From Sceloporus undulatus (taxonomy: Eukaryota; Chordata; Lepidosauria; Squamata; Phrynosomatidae), in NCBI RefSeq assembly GCF_019175285.1, contig NC_056522.1:35092193-35156192 (forward strand): a stretch of 64,000 nt of DNA, in the 5' to 3' direction. Made by a program: the position numbers and the translations under genes. The notes below the pieces were generated by a model. That model was given only the letters and a program-made list of their open reading frames with translations, was not told the DNA's origin and made no database searches. Shown here one piece after another: positions 23,578 through 34,499 of this stretch; positions within the stretch are counted from its first letter, which is position 1, and each line of letters opens with the position of its first letter.

Positions 23578-23735
23578 TTGTTGTTGTTGTTGTTGTGTGC
23601 CTTTGTTCACAGGAGGATTGCCATTGCTTTCCCCTGAGGCTGAGAGCATGAGACTTTCCCAAGGTCACCCTTGGGCAAGCTGAGAATCAAACCCTGGTCT
23701 CCAGAGTCATAGCCCAACACTCAAAACAAAACCTA
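23578..23735 (-). mobile_element. tRNA/CORE-type SINE
   Basis: TTGTTGTTGTTGTTGTGTGC (tail in reverse), GGAGGATTGCCATTGCTTTC, CCAAGGTCACCC and the tRNA part with AATCAAACCCTGGTCTCCAG. Confidence 0.78.
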
Positions 23736-24167
23736 CTACATTCATTTTGGTGGGAAAAGGGAAGATTTGTCTCTACTAGCACAGGACTTAACAATATTGC
23801 TGCTTCCATCCATGCATTAGCTGACAAATGTGAGGAATTACTACTCCCATCATTCACCCAACCAGTAATGAATGGCACTGGGCATAGGTAAGGGGCAAGT
23901 GTCCCCAATTTGGCCAGTAGTTGGCAGTTAACAAATGTTTTAGGTTAATTATTTAACAAAACCTCCAACTCCAGAGGCAATCTACCCAGAGTTTGAAAAA
24001 TTACTTTTTTGGACAAGAAATCCCAGAATCCTTCAGCTACTACTTTTGTATATTACAAAAAAATGTTTCCCAAGCATTGGACTGTCAACATCATAAGTAT
24101 CTGGTAAGCCACTGAAAGTCTGAACACTGAATGATAACAGACTAGACTGGGACAGGCAACCTGGCCT

Positions 24168-24378
24168 GCATCTGTACTGCAGAATTAATGCAGTTTAACA
24201 CTGCTTTAACTGCCATTACTCAGAGCTATAAAATTCTGGGATTTGTAGTTTTGTGAGATAGCCTTCTCTATCAGAGGATACTGGTGTCACAACAAACTAT
24301 AAATCCCAGGATTCCATAGGATGGAGCCATGGCAGTTAAAGCAGTTTCAAACTGCATTCATTCTGCAGCGTGGCAGCA
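24168..24378. mobile_element. palindromic MITE (family A), best-preserved copy
   Basis: Left arm ACTGCAGAATTAATGCAGTT, TAACACTGCTTTAACTGCCA; right arm ATGGCAGTTAAAGCAGTTTC, AAACTGCATTCATTCTGCAG. Inner arms GGGATTTGTAGTTTTGTGAG and AACTATAAATCCCAGGATTC. Total length near 210 bp with two arms of about 100 bp. Confidence 0.82.
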
Positions 24379-24454
24379 GCTCTGGTGCTCTCCAGGTGTT
24401 TTCAGCCATATCTTCCTTAACTCTTGGCCATTTGCCATACTAGTTAAGACTTAT

Positions 24455-24835
24455 GGGATCTGTAGTCCCAAATGGGTATGCAGCTGCCTAGTCCATTCCT
24501 CCAAAATACCCCAGTTTGACAGCAATGGTCCCAATTAATCCTCTGTCATTTTTTCTGCTGCTTCTGAAATGTCCCAGTTTCTCTTTCCTCCTCCTGTGTC
24601 CTCTGATTACTTCAGTTGATACAAAACAGTTTTAACTCAGTTAACTCAGCGGACTGGAGAGGACGGGGAAGGGGTGGTGTCTTGCCCTTCCCAGTAGGCT
24701 TAGGCAACAGCAAACTGCTGCAGCATCTCTCAGCCTGTGTGTTCTTCCTCATGAATAAATTTGCCATCTTGACCACTCTCTGATGTTGCTTGGCTACCTG
24801 TGTCCCAGTTTTCATCTGTAAAATGTTGTATACTA
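24455..24835 (-). repeat. unclassified dispersed repeat, copy 4
   Basis: The longest copy: in the plus direction GCTTCTGAAATGTCCCAGTT, TTGCCCTTCCCAGTAGGCTT, CAGCAAACTGCTGCAGCATC, TTCTTCCTCATGAATAAATT, CACTCTCTGATGTTGCTTGG and CCCAGTTTTCATCTGTAAAA. Confidence 0.65.
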
Positions 24836-25167
24836 TTATTGGAGTTTTGATTTAATCCAGCAAAGTTCACCTTCTGTTATTGGGTTGTAAAGAAGAGAAT
24901 GAGGTGGTTTGCAATATATAATTTCTATTGAAAAATTTAAAGGTTGAATGTTAATTAATTGTGTGTACAGTTGATTTTAAAGTCAAAATCTTTTGGCTAT
25001 GCTTAAGCTAAAATACCCTAGAGTCCATGCAACATTTAGTCATTTCCTTTGCACATCCTGAAGCAAATACCCTCGCTGGGAGATGAACAGAAGGAATGAT
25101 CATTAATGACTTCCCCTGTGGCAATTGCTGCTAGATGTTTACATGTGTGAGCTCACTCTGAATCAGA

Positions 25168-25325
25168 GGCCTAATCTGCACTGCAGAAATAATGCAGTTT
25201 GACACTGCATTAACTGCCATGGCTAGTGCTCTAGTTTTCTGAAATTTGTACTGTAGTTTGTTGTGGCATCCAGGTTCTCTAAAAGTTAAATATCTCACAA
25301 AAATTTAAATCCCAGAATCCCAGAA
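25168..25325. mobile_element. palindromic MITE (family A), right arm incomplete
   Basis: Left arm is full (CACTGCAGAAATAATGCAGT, TTGACACTGCATTAACTGCC); the right arm stops after AAATTTAAATCCCAGAATCC. Confidence 0.7.
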
Positions 25326-25329
25326 TCAG

Positions 25330-26640
25330 TGGTATGTTGATGTCGGCACGTAAGAAAATAAATGTTCTCACCTCATTCCCACACTGTCCTGATTAGATGA
25401 TGCATGGGTCCAAAATGGGCAGAACACAGACCCAATCCAGGGCAATTCTCTGGAGTAAAAAAAGTCCTCTTTTGCTCCAGATCAGACTGGAAATTCTGGA
25501 GAATTCCCTGGGTGTCTGGATTGCATACAGGTGCATGGACAGGGGGAGAAACATCAGCAGATGAGAGAGCTCCTGATCTCTTCCTGTCCAAAATGTCCAA
25601 CTCCCTGCCATAGCAGTTTCATTTTCACATTTGCATGGGTCCTCCCATTCCATTTCTTTGTAAACATTCACATTGATTACAACACACGTTAGCATAATAT
25701 CATCAGTACAGCACAATGATGCACATTGATTGCACGAGAGCACATTAGCACAACAATACCAGCAGTACTATGCAACAACACTCAATGGGATGGCCGTGGG
25801 AAGAGAAAGAGAGAGGTCTCCTGGGTAGTCTGTGGACAGTGCTACCAGTATTTTCCCATTGTGGGTGCCAGTTGTGCAGACAGCTCAGTCTCTCAGTGGA
25901 TCCAAAAATCTCAATGGTAAACTGGATTTTTCCATCAGTGCAGAAACGGTACTAGAGGTAAATGCTCCAGTTAATTAATAAGCTAATAACATGACTTCCA
26001 ATTCAGCATCCTTTGGTTTAAAAAACTTGCTTCTCCTCAGCATGGCCGTTACTCATCTTCAAAGATGCTAGTGGATTATTTAAGAGCCATACTAACGTGG
26101 GCACATCTTGTAAAAAATCAAATTAAGCTCTGTTGATTTAAGCGAGAGTATTTTAAGTATTTGTTCAGCATTCCTACTGAAACAGTCAGAACCTAACAGC
26201 TGCTTAATTTTGTTTCCCCCTAATTCAGACATCGCCACTCACCATCAGATATATTCAGTAATGTATATGAAAACATGTACTTCTGAAATCTCACCTGTGG
26301 ACTCACCCTGCTGCTAGTGCCTTGACACAGTGCAAGTTCTTTACCCAACAGGGATTTCCATTAAACTCATTCACATAGTTGTTTTTGCTACTGAATATGA
26401 TTCACAGAAAATATTTTGTGTAATCACACGGACTTGGCAAGTACATATCCGCTGATCTCATTGCTGGTGGAAAACCAGCCAAAAAGGAGCCTACTAGTAT
26501 ATCAGATTCCTTGTGGCAAATAATCAAGACTACTGGATCCTCTTGGATCTTTCCCAATGCTTCTAATTATGGCAATCCCAATGGTAATCCTTTTTCACGA
26601 TATTCACGTTCACTGAAAATATGCTATTTCACACCATACT
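25330..26640. other. intergenic sequence, no clear feature
   Basis: Overlapping frames of 60-116 codons on both strands at 25370-25955 have no recognised family. Imperfect repeats of a GATGCACATTGATTGCA-like unit occur at 25660-25770. Confidence 0.4.
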
Positions 26641-26649
26641 GACCATTCA

Positions 26650-27250
26650 TACATAATGACCACAGAGGGCTTACATAAATTCAACCTAGACAATGACGAA
26701 ATCAAAATAGTAAAAAAGTTCCCATACCTTGGATCAAACATTGATCAGAACAGAGACCACAGTCAAGAAATCAAAAAACTAGGAATGGAGAGGGCAGCTA
26801 TGAAAGATCTAAAAAACATCCTAAGGAGTAAAGATATACAACTAAGCACTAAAGTTAGAATCGTCCAAGTCATTGTATTCCCCATTACCATGTATGGATG
26901 TGAGAGCGGGAAACTGGAAAAAAGCTGATACGAAGAGCATCAACTAACTTGAGATGTGGTGCTGGAGAAGAATACTGAGGATATCGTGGATAGACAAAAA
27001 GACAAACAAATTGATCCTTGAACAGATTGTGCCTGAACTCTCCCTGGAAGCCAAGATGACCAAATTGAAGCTGTCATACTTTGGCCACATCATGAGAAGA
27101 CACGTCTCATTAAGAAAGACAATAATGCTAGAAGAGGGAGAGAGAAGCAGAAAGAGGAAGATCACAGGTCTAAATTTGCAGGACATGAGCAGAGCAGTGG
27201 AGGAGGGGGTCTTGGAGATGTTGGGTCGACTCAAGGGCAGTTAACAACAA
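26650..27250 (+). mobile_element. Bov-B/RTE-type LINE 3' end
   Basis: Frames encode KFPYLGSNIDQNRDHSQEIK, STKVRIVQVIVFPITMYGCE, EMWCWRRILRISWIDKKTNK and LKLSYFGHIMRRHVSLRKTI, followed by LEEGERSRKRKITG. This is the C-terminal half of the RTE/Bov-B ORF2 after the catalytic site. It ends GTCGACTCAAGGGCAGTTAA with CAACAAC, the Bov-B-like tail. Two frames (26656-26928 and 26954-27244) mean at least one interruption. Confidence 0.82.
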
Positions 27251-27639
27251 CTAATGGTATTTCAGAGATGCTGTTGCTGCAGGTATCCAGTGTGATTACC
27301 TATCAGTGCAGCAATAAGATCATAAGAATTATCTTGGCTCAGATCAAAAGTCCTGAGCTTACAGTTTTACATTAGGGAAGTAACTTAATTCCTGATAGTT
27401 GTTAGAATGTATAAAGAAGAAAAAAGTTGTGCTAGTGGTGTATCACACTTGCTTTTTAATTTCTTTTAAAAACACTACTACTACTACAGCAACAACAACA
27501 ACAACAAAATTGCCCCAAAATAACCACCCTTGGTAATCTTTTTGGATGAGTTCCGATGGAGCCTGCAGTAGGCACAAGTTAGCAGTTTTACTCTACCTAC
27601 CACAGGTTTTAAAGAGGTTTAAAGGATAAAACATCAGAG

Positions 27640-27844
27640 ATTACCCTTTCCAGGATAGAGAAACACCTTCCTTCCAGACAATAAGACTGCAGTTGCTCAC
27701 TCCCACATAAACAAAATCCCTTCCATCCACAATAGAACTCCAAGATTCCAGTTTCTTCATCTCTCTCTCACACAGCTTTCTATACAAGCAAAGAAAACCC
27801 TGTTCTCTGAAACAAAATTCCATCTGCTTCCTCTCCGCTGGGCC

Positions 27845-27879
<35 letters not shown>

Positions 27880-28150
27880 ATTTAATTCTAAGCAGGCAAA
27901 ATAAACACCTTCCACTAAATGACAGCAAGATTTGAGTTTCTTTCCCCTCTCACACTCCACATTCTAAAGAGTCAGTGGAGACCGCTTTCTCCAAAGACAG
28001 ATTTTAGTTTCTGCCCCCACCCAACACACACTCCCTTTTCTAAACAGACAAAGGAAACCTTTTCCTTCCAGAAATAGCAAGTCTGCTATTGCTTTTCCCC
28101 TCCTTCCTTCCCCATCCTATGCAGGTAAAAGAAATCCCATCCAGTGAACT
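27640..28150. repeat. degenerate tandem array, unit about 76 bp
   Basis: Unit starts align at about 27704, 27780, 27888, 27964, 28040 and 28117: CTATACAAGCAAAGAAAACC, CTAAGCAGGCAAAATAAACA, CTAAAGAGTCAGTGGAGACC, CTAAACAGACAAAGGAAACC and CTATGCAGGTAAAAGAAATC. Spacings are 76, 108, 76, 76 and 77 bp; the 108 includes a (GAT)n microsatellite of about 33 bp. A partial unit lies before 27704. Units differ at many positions, so the array is old. Confidence 0.65.
27845..27880. repeat. (GAT)n microsatellite inside the 76-bp array
   Basis: Eleven or so GAT units at the end of one tandem unit. It gives spurious poly-His and poly-Ile frames. Confidence 0.95.
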
Positions 28151-28322
28151 TTTCATGTGCATGTTTTAGATCTATGAAAAGACCCATCTGATGTTTGCAC
28201 CTCTCATGTTTATAGGCCACACTCGTATAACACTATTGTACAGACAACTAAGATAGCTGCCACTGAAAGGCTCGATCAGTTTGGAACCCCTTTTGGGTGT
28301 GTGAAGGGTTCACAATTTTGTA

Positions 28323-28544
28323 CAGTGTCACCAGATGTCCTTTTCCAGGAAAGGTCCTGCATTTCAGCCTTAAGTCCAGGAACAATTCCATAATGTTCTC
28401 CCTGGTGAGCAGGACTAAGAAGCATGAATTGATATTTATATGAGGATTTTTAGCCCTTATTTTGCAATGACCTACCTTTTTTGGAATGCCCGAGTTTTTG
28501 TGGTGCCTTCTCCTCCTTTGTGGTGATGACATCAGGTCACCCTG
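28323..28544. mobile_element. hAT-like MITE
   Basis: Terminal inverted repeats CAGTGTCACCAGATGTCC at the left and, in reverse, CAGGGTGACCTGATGTC at the right; 222 bp. CAG starts and this end sequence are typical of hAT elements. No clear 8-bp duplication remains. Confidence 0.6.
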
Positions 28545-28549
28545 AAACT

Positions 28550-29760
28550 TGTGTCTCCCATGGTGCCCAAAGCAGAGTGAACACTTCCTACAATCCTGGT
28601 TGGAATCAAACTGTATCTTGCTTTCCTGGGTGCTTTTCTCTGTGAATCCTTAATCTATAATACACTATTAAGTGAAATAATTGACCATAAGATTGCTTGT
28701 ATCATATACCAGGTAAGGAAGTGCAGGTGACTTTGCTCCAGAATAGCTACCTGCTTTTCCTCAGATTGTGTTGCTCTTATTTGATTGCTGAAAAGTATAC
28801 AAGCAAGCAGTCCCTCTCTGGTTTCACACTGAACTGATTGAGTGACTGTGTTGCTGTTCAGAGTCTCAGATTCCTGTAACCTGTATACCAGGTTTGTCAT
28901 TGATGTCTCTTGGAGGCTTTAATATTGCATAGCAGTACAAATGAGTCATGACTCCGAGTCCTACTTTTTCCTTAGGGCATAAATTATGCACTTGGCTTTG
29001 ACAAATTATGAAGCAAAACAAAAGAAGCCTAGTTTCCGAATTCATCAAGTCATTTTGTCATCATGGCAGAAACACAGGAACAGATATATCGTTTGCCTGA
29101 TGTGAACTCCACAAAAGGAAATTTATCTCTTTGCTGGAAATATGACACTGTAGCCATTCTTTTGCATCTGTCCTCGCTGCTGCGTTTGACAAATTATCTG
29201 TCAGCATGATAGAACATACCAGCTAAGTGAGCCGGGAATACAAAACCTTTAAGGAGAAAAGAGCCAACTGTCATAAAAATTGGAGTTTTGCTGATTCTTT
29301 TCTAGGGGGTCAAATGTGTTCAGTGTGGTCAATTTCCAGGTACACTAACTTCTCTACCCGCAGCAAGGAACAGAGGATAGCCTTTGTGTTTTATTCTGGA
29401 TCCACTTATACACTGCCAGAAAATAAATGCATTACACATTAAGAAGATAATACAGTAGAGATATGCATGAAATATGTATGAAATGTGCAGAGATGCAGAT
29501 GTAGAAGTAATCACTGTGATTTAAATATGAAGTACAATATAGTTGCCTGGAATGGGGAAGATGGTTCCCAGGTGACATTTATGCCTGCTCAATTTGCTAG
29601 CCTGGATCTAATCTAATTGTTGGCTGGTCAAGTCAAGGCCCCAGTTCTTCCATGCAAGGGTTCTTCATCTTTGTTCTGTTTCAAGCTGGAACAGGTTGCC
29701 GTTCTAGACATCCCAAGATGTAGTACCTGATACTAACACACATTATTTCTATAAGGTGAG
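28550..29760. other. intergenic sequence, no clear feature
   Basis: Unique-looking; no repeat or credible coding frame. Confidence 0.4.
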
Positions 29761-29765
29761 CTTTA

Positions 29766-29880
29766 ATAATACTAATTGATGCAACAGATGGCATATAGCA
29801 GAGAAGCAATCCAGCCCTTTTGCTGATGAGACCCAGCATCCCCCCATGGCCAGTGGTACAACTGGGCCTCTAAACAACTA
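29766..29880. repeat. dispersed repeat pair, copy 2
   Basis: GATGCAACAGATGGCATATA, GCAGAGAAGCAATCCAGCCC and ATGGCCAGTGGTACAACTGG align with 23219-23330. Its right edge is cut by the MITE at 29881. Confidence 0.5.
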
Positions 29881-30215
29881 CAGTAGAGTCTCGATTATCC
29901 GATTCTCGGTAATGCGACATCCCGGATTATCCAACTTTGGATAGGTCAGTGGGCGTGGCTTGGAGCCCTTGCCACGCCCCCAGCCGGAAAGGGCTCCAAG
30001 CAAAAAATGTTTGCAATTTGTATTTTTATAATGATTGGAAGGCTTTTCATAGTGATTGGAAGGCTTTTCATAGTGATTGGAAGGCTTTTCATAGTGATTC
30101 AAGGCTTTTCATAGTGATTGCTAGGCTTTTCCTATGACCCTCCGGATTATCCGACATTTTCAGCTATATGACCTATAGGACCGCCAGTTTACATCGGATA
30201 ATCGAGACTCTACTG
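29881..30215. mobile_element. pogo/Tigger-like MITE with internal 21-bp repeats
   Basis: Near-perfect terminal inverted repeats: left CAGTAGAGTCTCGATTATCC, right GGATAATCGAGACTCTACTG, flanked by TA (29879-29880, 30216-30217). 335 bp. The ends match the known Tigger/pogo style. Inside are about five tandem copies of a 21-bp unit at 30028-30132. Confidence 0.9.
30028..30132. repeat. 21-bp tandem repeat, about 5 units
   Basis: Unit ATAGTGATTGGAAGGCTTTTC at near 21-bp spacing; units 1-3 differ by at most one base, units 4 and 5 by a few. Since 21 is divisible by 3 the minus strand reads as repeated NHYEKPS, which is not a real protein. Confidence 0.9.
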
Positions 30216-30221
30216 TACTGT

Positions 30222-30290
30222 ATTATTATTATTTATTATTTCGTTTATTTATATCTTGCCTCCCTTATGGTATAGGGACTCAAGCCCTTC
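30222..30290 (-). mobile_element. L2 LINE 3' tail, antisense
   Basis: TTATTATTATTTATTATTTC followed by GTTTATTTATATCTTGCCTC, the reverse of an L2 terminus. Confidence 0.5.
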
Positions 30291-31600
30291 AAGTGCCTGA
30301 TGTCTTCCGACAGTGGACTGTGAAGTAGGATCAATGGCCACATCAGTCCATTTTAGCAAGGTCAGCTTATTAACTGGATTTTCTCTTTACAACTTTTTTT
30401 TTTTGGGGGGGGGGGGAAATAATAGATCCAAGGTAGAGAATGTGTGTTTCTCAAAAAATTATTGAATTGTAACTTCCACCATTCCTCACCATTAGCTCTG
30501 CTGGCTAGGTGTGATAGAAATCACACCCAACGATTTCTTGGAGGCCACAAGTCCTCCATCCATGGAATGGAGTAGTGACTGAAACTGCACAACAAGCCAG
30601 CCATCACAGATTGGCATCTCTGTTTCTAAAAAGTGTGTGCCCTGAGCAGCTGCCCCATTCCAAAATAAAAACAAGCAATGGAAATTGTTGGGGTGGGGAA
30701 GGGGAAGGAAACTGAACCAGTTTAGCAATAAAGTCGGGCATACTATTAGGCAGAGTGGGGCAACTGGGTCAAGTGGCAGATGGTGGCATATTCAGAACAG
30801 CAGCAAGTTGTTGGACTACAGAATCTGCTGCCCTCAAGCTTGAAACACACAACCTGCCCTGCACCCTTGCAGCTACCTTTGCTGTCCTCAAGTACAATGG
30901 AGGAATCTATCCAGTCCCCAGACTTGAAATAAAATTCAGCTGTCAGACTGGTTAGCTTGCCCTTTGCCTTAGGCAGCATAACACTGACCATGTGCTATCT
31001 TTTTGCTAAATTCAAATATATCACGCAGAGCATGAGCCATCTTTTTTGGCACAGAATTTTCCCTGCTTCAGCACAGAGCCAAAGTCAGTAGGAGATCATG
31101 AGATCCATATTCTCTTGCACTTTTGCTCCAAAGCTGTCCACAAACTGGATTGACATCTAGGGGGACAGGGTTCAACATTTTTCTCAAAGCTGTCTTCCTT
31201 ACTTAAACCTGCTGTTTGCTTTTTGGAAGAAACATACAGATAACTGGGTGTTTTCCTGTATAGGCAAATAATCATTGAAGAAGATTTCAACTGGTTAACT
31301 CTCCCATCCACTTTCCCTTGTGCCAGGATCTAGTTTGGATTCTTCTACAATTGGCCTATCCCCCTTCCCTGAAAATATTAGAAGAATGGATCTGAGCACT
31401 CCAAAAGAAAATAAATCTCAGAGGATATTGCTGATTCTCTAGCAAGCCAACCCTACTAATAGTTAGGATGATTCCACTGCCTCACAATATACAGCACATG
31501 TTAAATGTTAGAAACAGAAAGCAAAATGTTTTGGATTATCCAGAAAGGGAAAAAGGTATCTGGAAGTATTAAGAGTTCCCTGCTATTTTTGTTTAGATTT
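30290..31600. other. intergenic sequence, no clear feature
   Basis: Holds a poly-T/poly-G run at 30390-30416. No family recognised. Confidence 0.4.
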
Positions 31601-31602
31601 TG

Positions 31603-31715
31603 CAATGGGCCCTTGGTATCCATTGGGGTTTGGTTCCAGGACCACCACCACCTGCCCTGTGGATAACAAAATCCATGGATGCTGAAGTCCCATTATAAAA
31701 ATGGTGATTCAAAAA
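31603..31715. mobile_element. pogo/Tigger-like MITE (family B), left half only
   Basis: GGGCCCTTGGTATCCATTGG, GGTTTGGTTCCAGGACCACC and AAATCCATGGATGCTGAAGT match the left half of 15253-15556. Confidence 0.65.
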
Positions 31716-31719
31716 GAAT

Positions 31720-33335
31720 GGTACCAAATGGAATAAGCACAGCTTATCTTGGAACGTACCGGGTTAATTTAAGCTGATTTGGGAAGTAGGAATAAAAAAA
31801 ATCCTTGGTAATGCTGGGAGTTCCCAAGAAATACTTCAAGATGAAGAGCACATCATGTGGATCTGCAAAATAAAATCATTTTGTACAGGAACAAAATCTG
31901 GAACATTCAGAGACTTGGGTTGTTTTTTTTTAAGAGCCTCTTTAATAACTTGATAAAATTGGGTCTTTACAACTTGATTTTGGGACAGGGGGATACAGCA
32001 GTTTGTTGCTCTGCCTCAGGTAGCAAAATGGATTGGGTCAACCTGTCTTCCAGGATAAACCAGAGTGGTGTTAATTATAAAAGTGCAAGCAATCCACATT
32101 ATTTCGTAAAGAAAACACACCAAAAGGAAACCAGAGCTGCCTCGTGACTGTGGGGTGCAGTCAGATTCTTCCTTCTTCTTCCAAGGTCCTGACAAAAATT
32201 GTTCCTCTGAAGCTTCTATTTGCCCTTCAAGGGAAGCTTCACTTGATGCCAGTTCAGAATGACAAGCCAGCAAGATAATATCTGATATGGTTTGAACCTA
32301 TTTTAAATATCCACGTTCTCTTTGAGCTACTCTGGCATTTCTAGATGACTTTGCTCAGGAAATCACAAACCCCTGCAAAAATTACCGCTAGAACAGTCTT
32401 GCCCAATCACAGCTTGGAGAAGTTCCTTTTTTGGACTACAGCTCCAAGAGCCCTGCAGCAGGCCATCATGACCACTGTAGTAAATTTTTCCAAGTTCAGT
32501 GCCCAATATACAGGAATAATTTTTAGCATGTCAAGTATACAAGAGCAGTTGCAGGAAGGGTGTACCAGCTCATTCAACACATGGGAAAAACAATAGCCAA
32601 CTCTAGGGTTAACATGAGTGTTCATCTCTATATATTTTATACATTTAAGTTCAGCTGGTCAGATATTCTGGTCTCCAAAACTGAAACTTGAACCATGCCA
32701 ACTGAATTCCAAATGCTCTTTGCTCCAGGGGCCAGCTGCTGGTTAAATCAATTTTGACTTGGCAACCATCTGTGTGTCAAATGAAGTCAAAGCTCTCCTT
32801 GCCACTCTAGATTAGCTTTTCACACAGAAAATTGTTTGCCACAGTTTACAGAAGAGAAGGGCTACCTCTCTTTGTCTCAAAAAGTTTGTTTCAGAGAGGG
32901 GCTACCTGGTTGGACCCCAGAAGAGACAGTAACGGGACACTCAACAAAATGAGTCAAAGGAATTTACTACAAAGAGATCTTCTTTGCTTTCTCCAATCAT
33001 GTTTGTCCTCTCCACTTCATCACAACCAGTTTAAATTCTTTGTCTATACTGTATGTGTTCAACTCTGCTGTGAGCTGGGGACTATTTCCAAACAATTTAT
33101 TCACTCAATTGCCCTTCATTGTTCTCTGGCCAGTGGAGGATTTAACTGAATCAACTCTGTGATCTCATGGGGGGTGGGCAGATTTTGAGCTGTTAACCCC
33201 ATCATTTAACTTGCTTTGCTCTTTCACCCCTTCCCTCACCTCCCTCTAGCAAAGTTAAAACCATCACAGTCCAAGAAAGAAAGAAAACAGAAAATATTAT
33301 AAGCACAGACTTCATTTGAGACAGTGTGATGTAGT
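31720..33335. other. intergenic sequence, no clear feature
   Basis: Frames of up to 105 codons show no family. A MITE-like phrase (TTTTTTGGACTACAGCTCCA) is at 32428. Confidence 0.4.
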
Positions 33336-33545
33336 GGTTTGAGTGTTGAACTGGGACAGTGGAGGTGTGTATATATGTGCCTTCAAGTTGCCTATCAATG
33401 TATGGAGGCCCCGTGAATTTCAGGAGGTTTTCTCAGCGAAGACATACTCAGAGGTGGTTTTGCCAGTTACTTCCTCTGAAATAGCCTATAGCATCTGGTT
33501 GTTTGCTGGTGGTCTCCCATCCAAGTACTAACCAGGGTTGGCAGA
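33336..33545 (-). mobile_element. 5S rRNA-derived SINE with a tRNA-SINE head at its edge
   Basis: The reverse complement of 33362-33545 has GGTTAGTACTTGGATGGGAG and ACCACC from 5S rRNA, then a body with CAGAGGAAGTAACTGGCAAA and the Bov-B-like tail GATAGGCAACTTGAAGGCAC. At 33336-33356, GTAGTGGTTTGAGTGTTGAA is the A-box head of the tRNA/CORE SINE in plus orientation. Confidence 0.82.
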
Positions 33546-33928
33546 AGATCAAACAAGACCTTTAGGGTATTCAAAGTGTATGGAGGGTATTGAGGCCCCC
33601 TCTCTCCATCCCACCACCATCACAAGCACAGTTGGTGGGGACACAAGAGAGGGCTTTTTCCATGGCTGCCCCAAGACTCTGGAACTCTCTTCCCAGAGAG
33701 ACCAGAATGGCCCCCTCTTTGTTGTCCTTCTGCCAGCAGACTAAGACCTTCCTGTTCAGACAGGCATTTTAAAAAGAAGGTTTTAAAAGAACAGACTCTG
33801 TGCCGTATTGTTTTAAAGTATTTTTAAACACTTTTATTTTAACTATATTTTATCCTTTTACATGCAATCTGTTATAACAGTGTAATAATTCTTTTTTAAT
33901 GTAACATTTTTCTATGTTTTTAATTGTA

Positions 33929-34184
33929 CAGTGGTGCCTCGGGTTACGAAATTAATTCGTTCCGCGGCTAATTTCGTAACCCGAAAAAACCTTCGTAAGC
34001 CGAATTGCCATAGGCGCTAATGGGGAAAAAAGCCGCGGCTCCGGCGCGGCTCCATTTAAACAGCGCCGGCGTTTTTTCGTAACCCGAAAAAACGTTCGTA
34101 ACCCGAAACAATAAATCCCTATGGGATTTTTTCGTATCCCGAAAAATTCGTAAGCTGGGTAATTCGTATCCCGAGGTACCACTG
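33929..34184. mobile_element. pogo/Tigger-like MITE (family C)
   Basis: Left CAGTGGTGCCTCGGGTTACG, right CGTATCCCGAGGTACCACTG, flanked by TA (33927-33928, 34185-34186). 256 bp. The interior is built of CGTAACCCGAAAAAA-type units in both orientations and is CpG-rich, suggesting it is young. Second copy at 43608-43860. Confidence 0.9.
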
Positions 34185-34239
34185 TACTGTTTTTAATCTT
34201 GAAAGCCGCTCTGAGTCCCAGTTTTGGGGAAAAGGCAGG

Positions 34240-34249
34240 NNNNNNNNNN

Positions 34250-34302
<53 letters not shown>
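34240..34302. repeat. 10-N gap and (ATA)n microsatellite
   Basis: N at 34240-34249, then about 17 ATA units. The gap hides an unknown length of L2 tail. Confidence 0.95.
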
Positions 34303-34303
<1 letters not shown>

Positions 34304-34319
34304 GAGACCAGGATATAAA

Positions 34320-34495
34320 TAGCCACTTAGTCACAGAAACCCTCTGGGTGACATCCGGCAAGACACACTTTATTAGCATCAGAGGAAAGCCATGGCAAAC
34401 CTCTACTGAATGAGTCTTGCCAAGAAAATCCTAGGATAGAGTATCCTTAGGTCACCAGAAGTTAGAAATGACTTGAAGGCATACTAAATGACACC
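34320..34495 (+). mobile_element. tRNA/CORE-type SINE, 5' truncated
   Basis: ACCCTCTGGGTGACATCCGG, CATCAGAGGAAAGCCATGGC, TGAGTCTTGCCAAGAAAATC and ending ATGACTTGAAGGCA. Confidence 0.75.
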
Positions 34496-34499
34496 ACTT

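Larger units (their letters stand above)
33560..34320 (+). mobile_element. L2 LINE 3' end, interrupted by a MITE
   Basis: The end of ORF2 reads GTQERAFSMAAPRLWNSLPR then QTKTFLFRQAF. The 3' UTR ends GAAAGCCGCTCTGAGTCCC with an (ATA)n tail at 34250-34302. A pogo-like MITE sits in the UTR at 33929-34184. A 10-N gap lies at 34240-34249. Confidence 0.82.

Noticed and set aside
25370-25955. Overlapping 60-116 codon frames on both strands
   Set aside because: No recognised domain and no splice or codon signal favouring either strand.
29878-30102. Repeated NHYEKPS peptide
   Set aside because: Arises only because the MITE's 21-bp tandem unit is a multiple of three.
30028-30132. Possible CRISPR-like array
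   Set aside because: Units are directly adjacent with no spacers, and the setting is a eukaryotic transposon.
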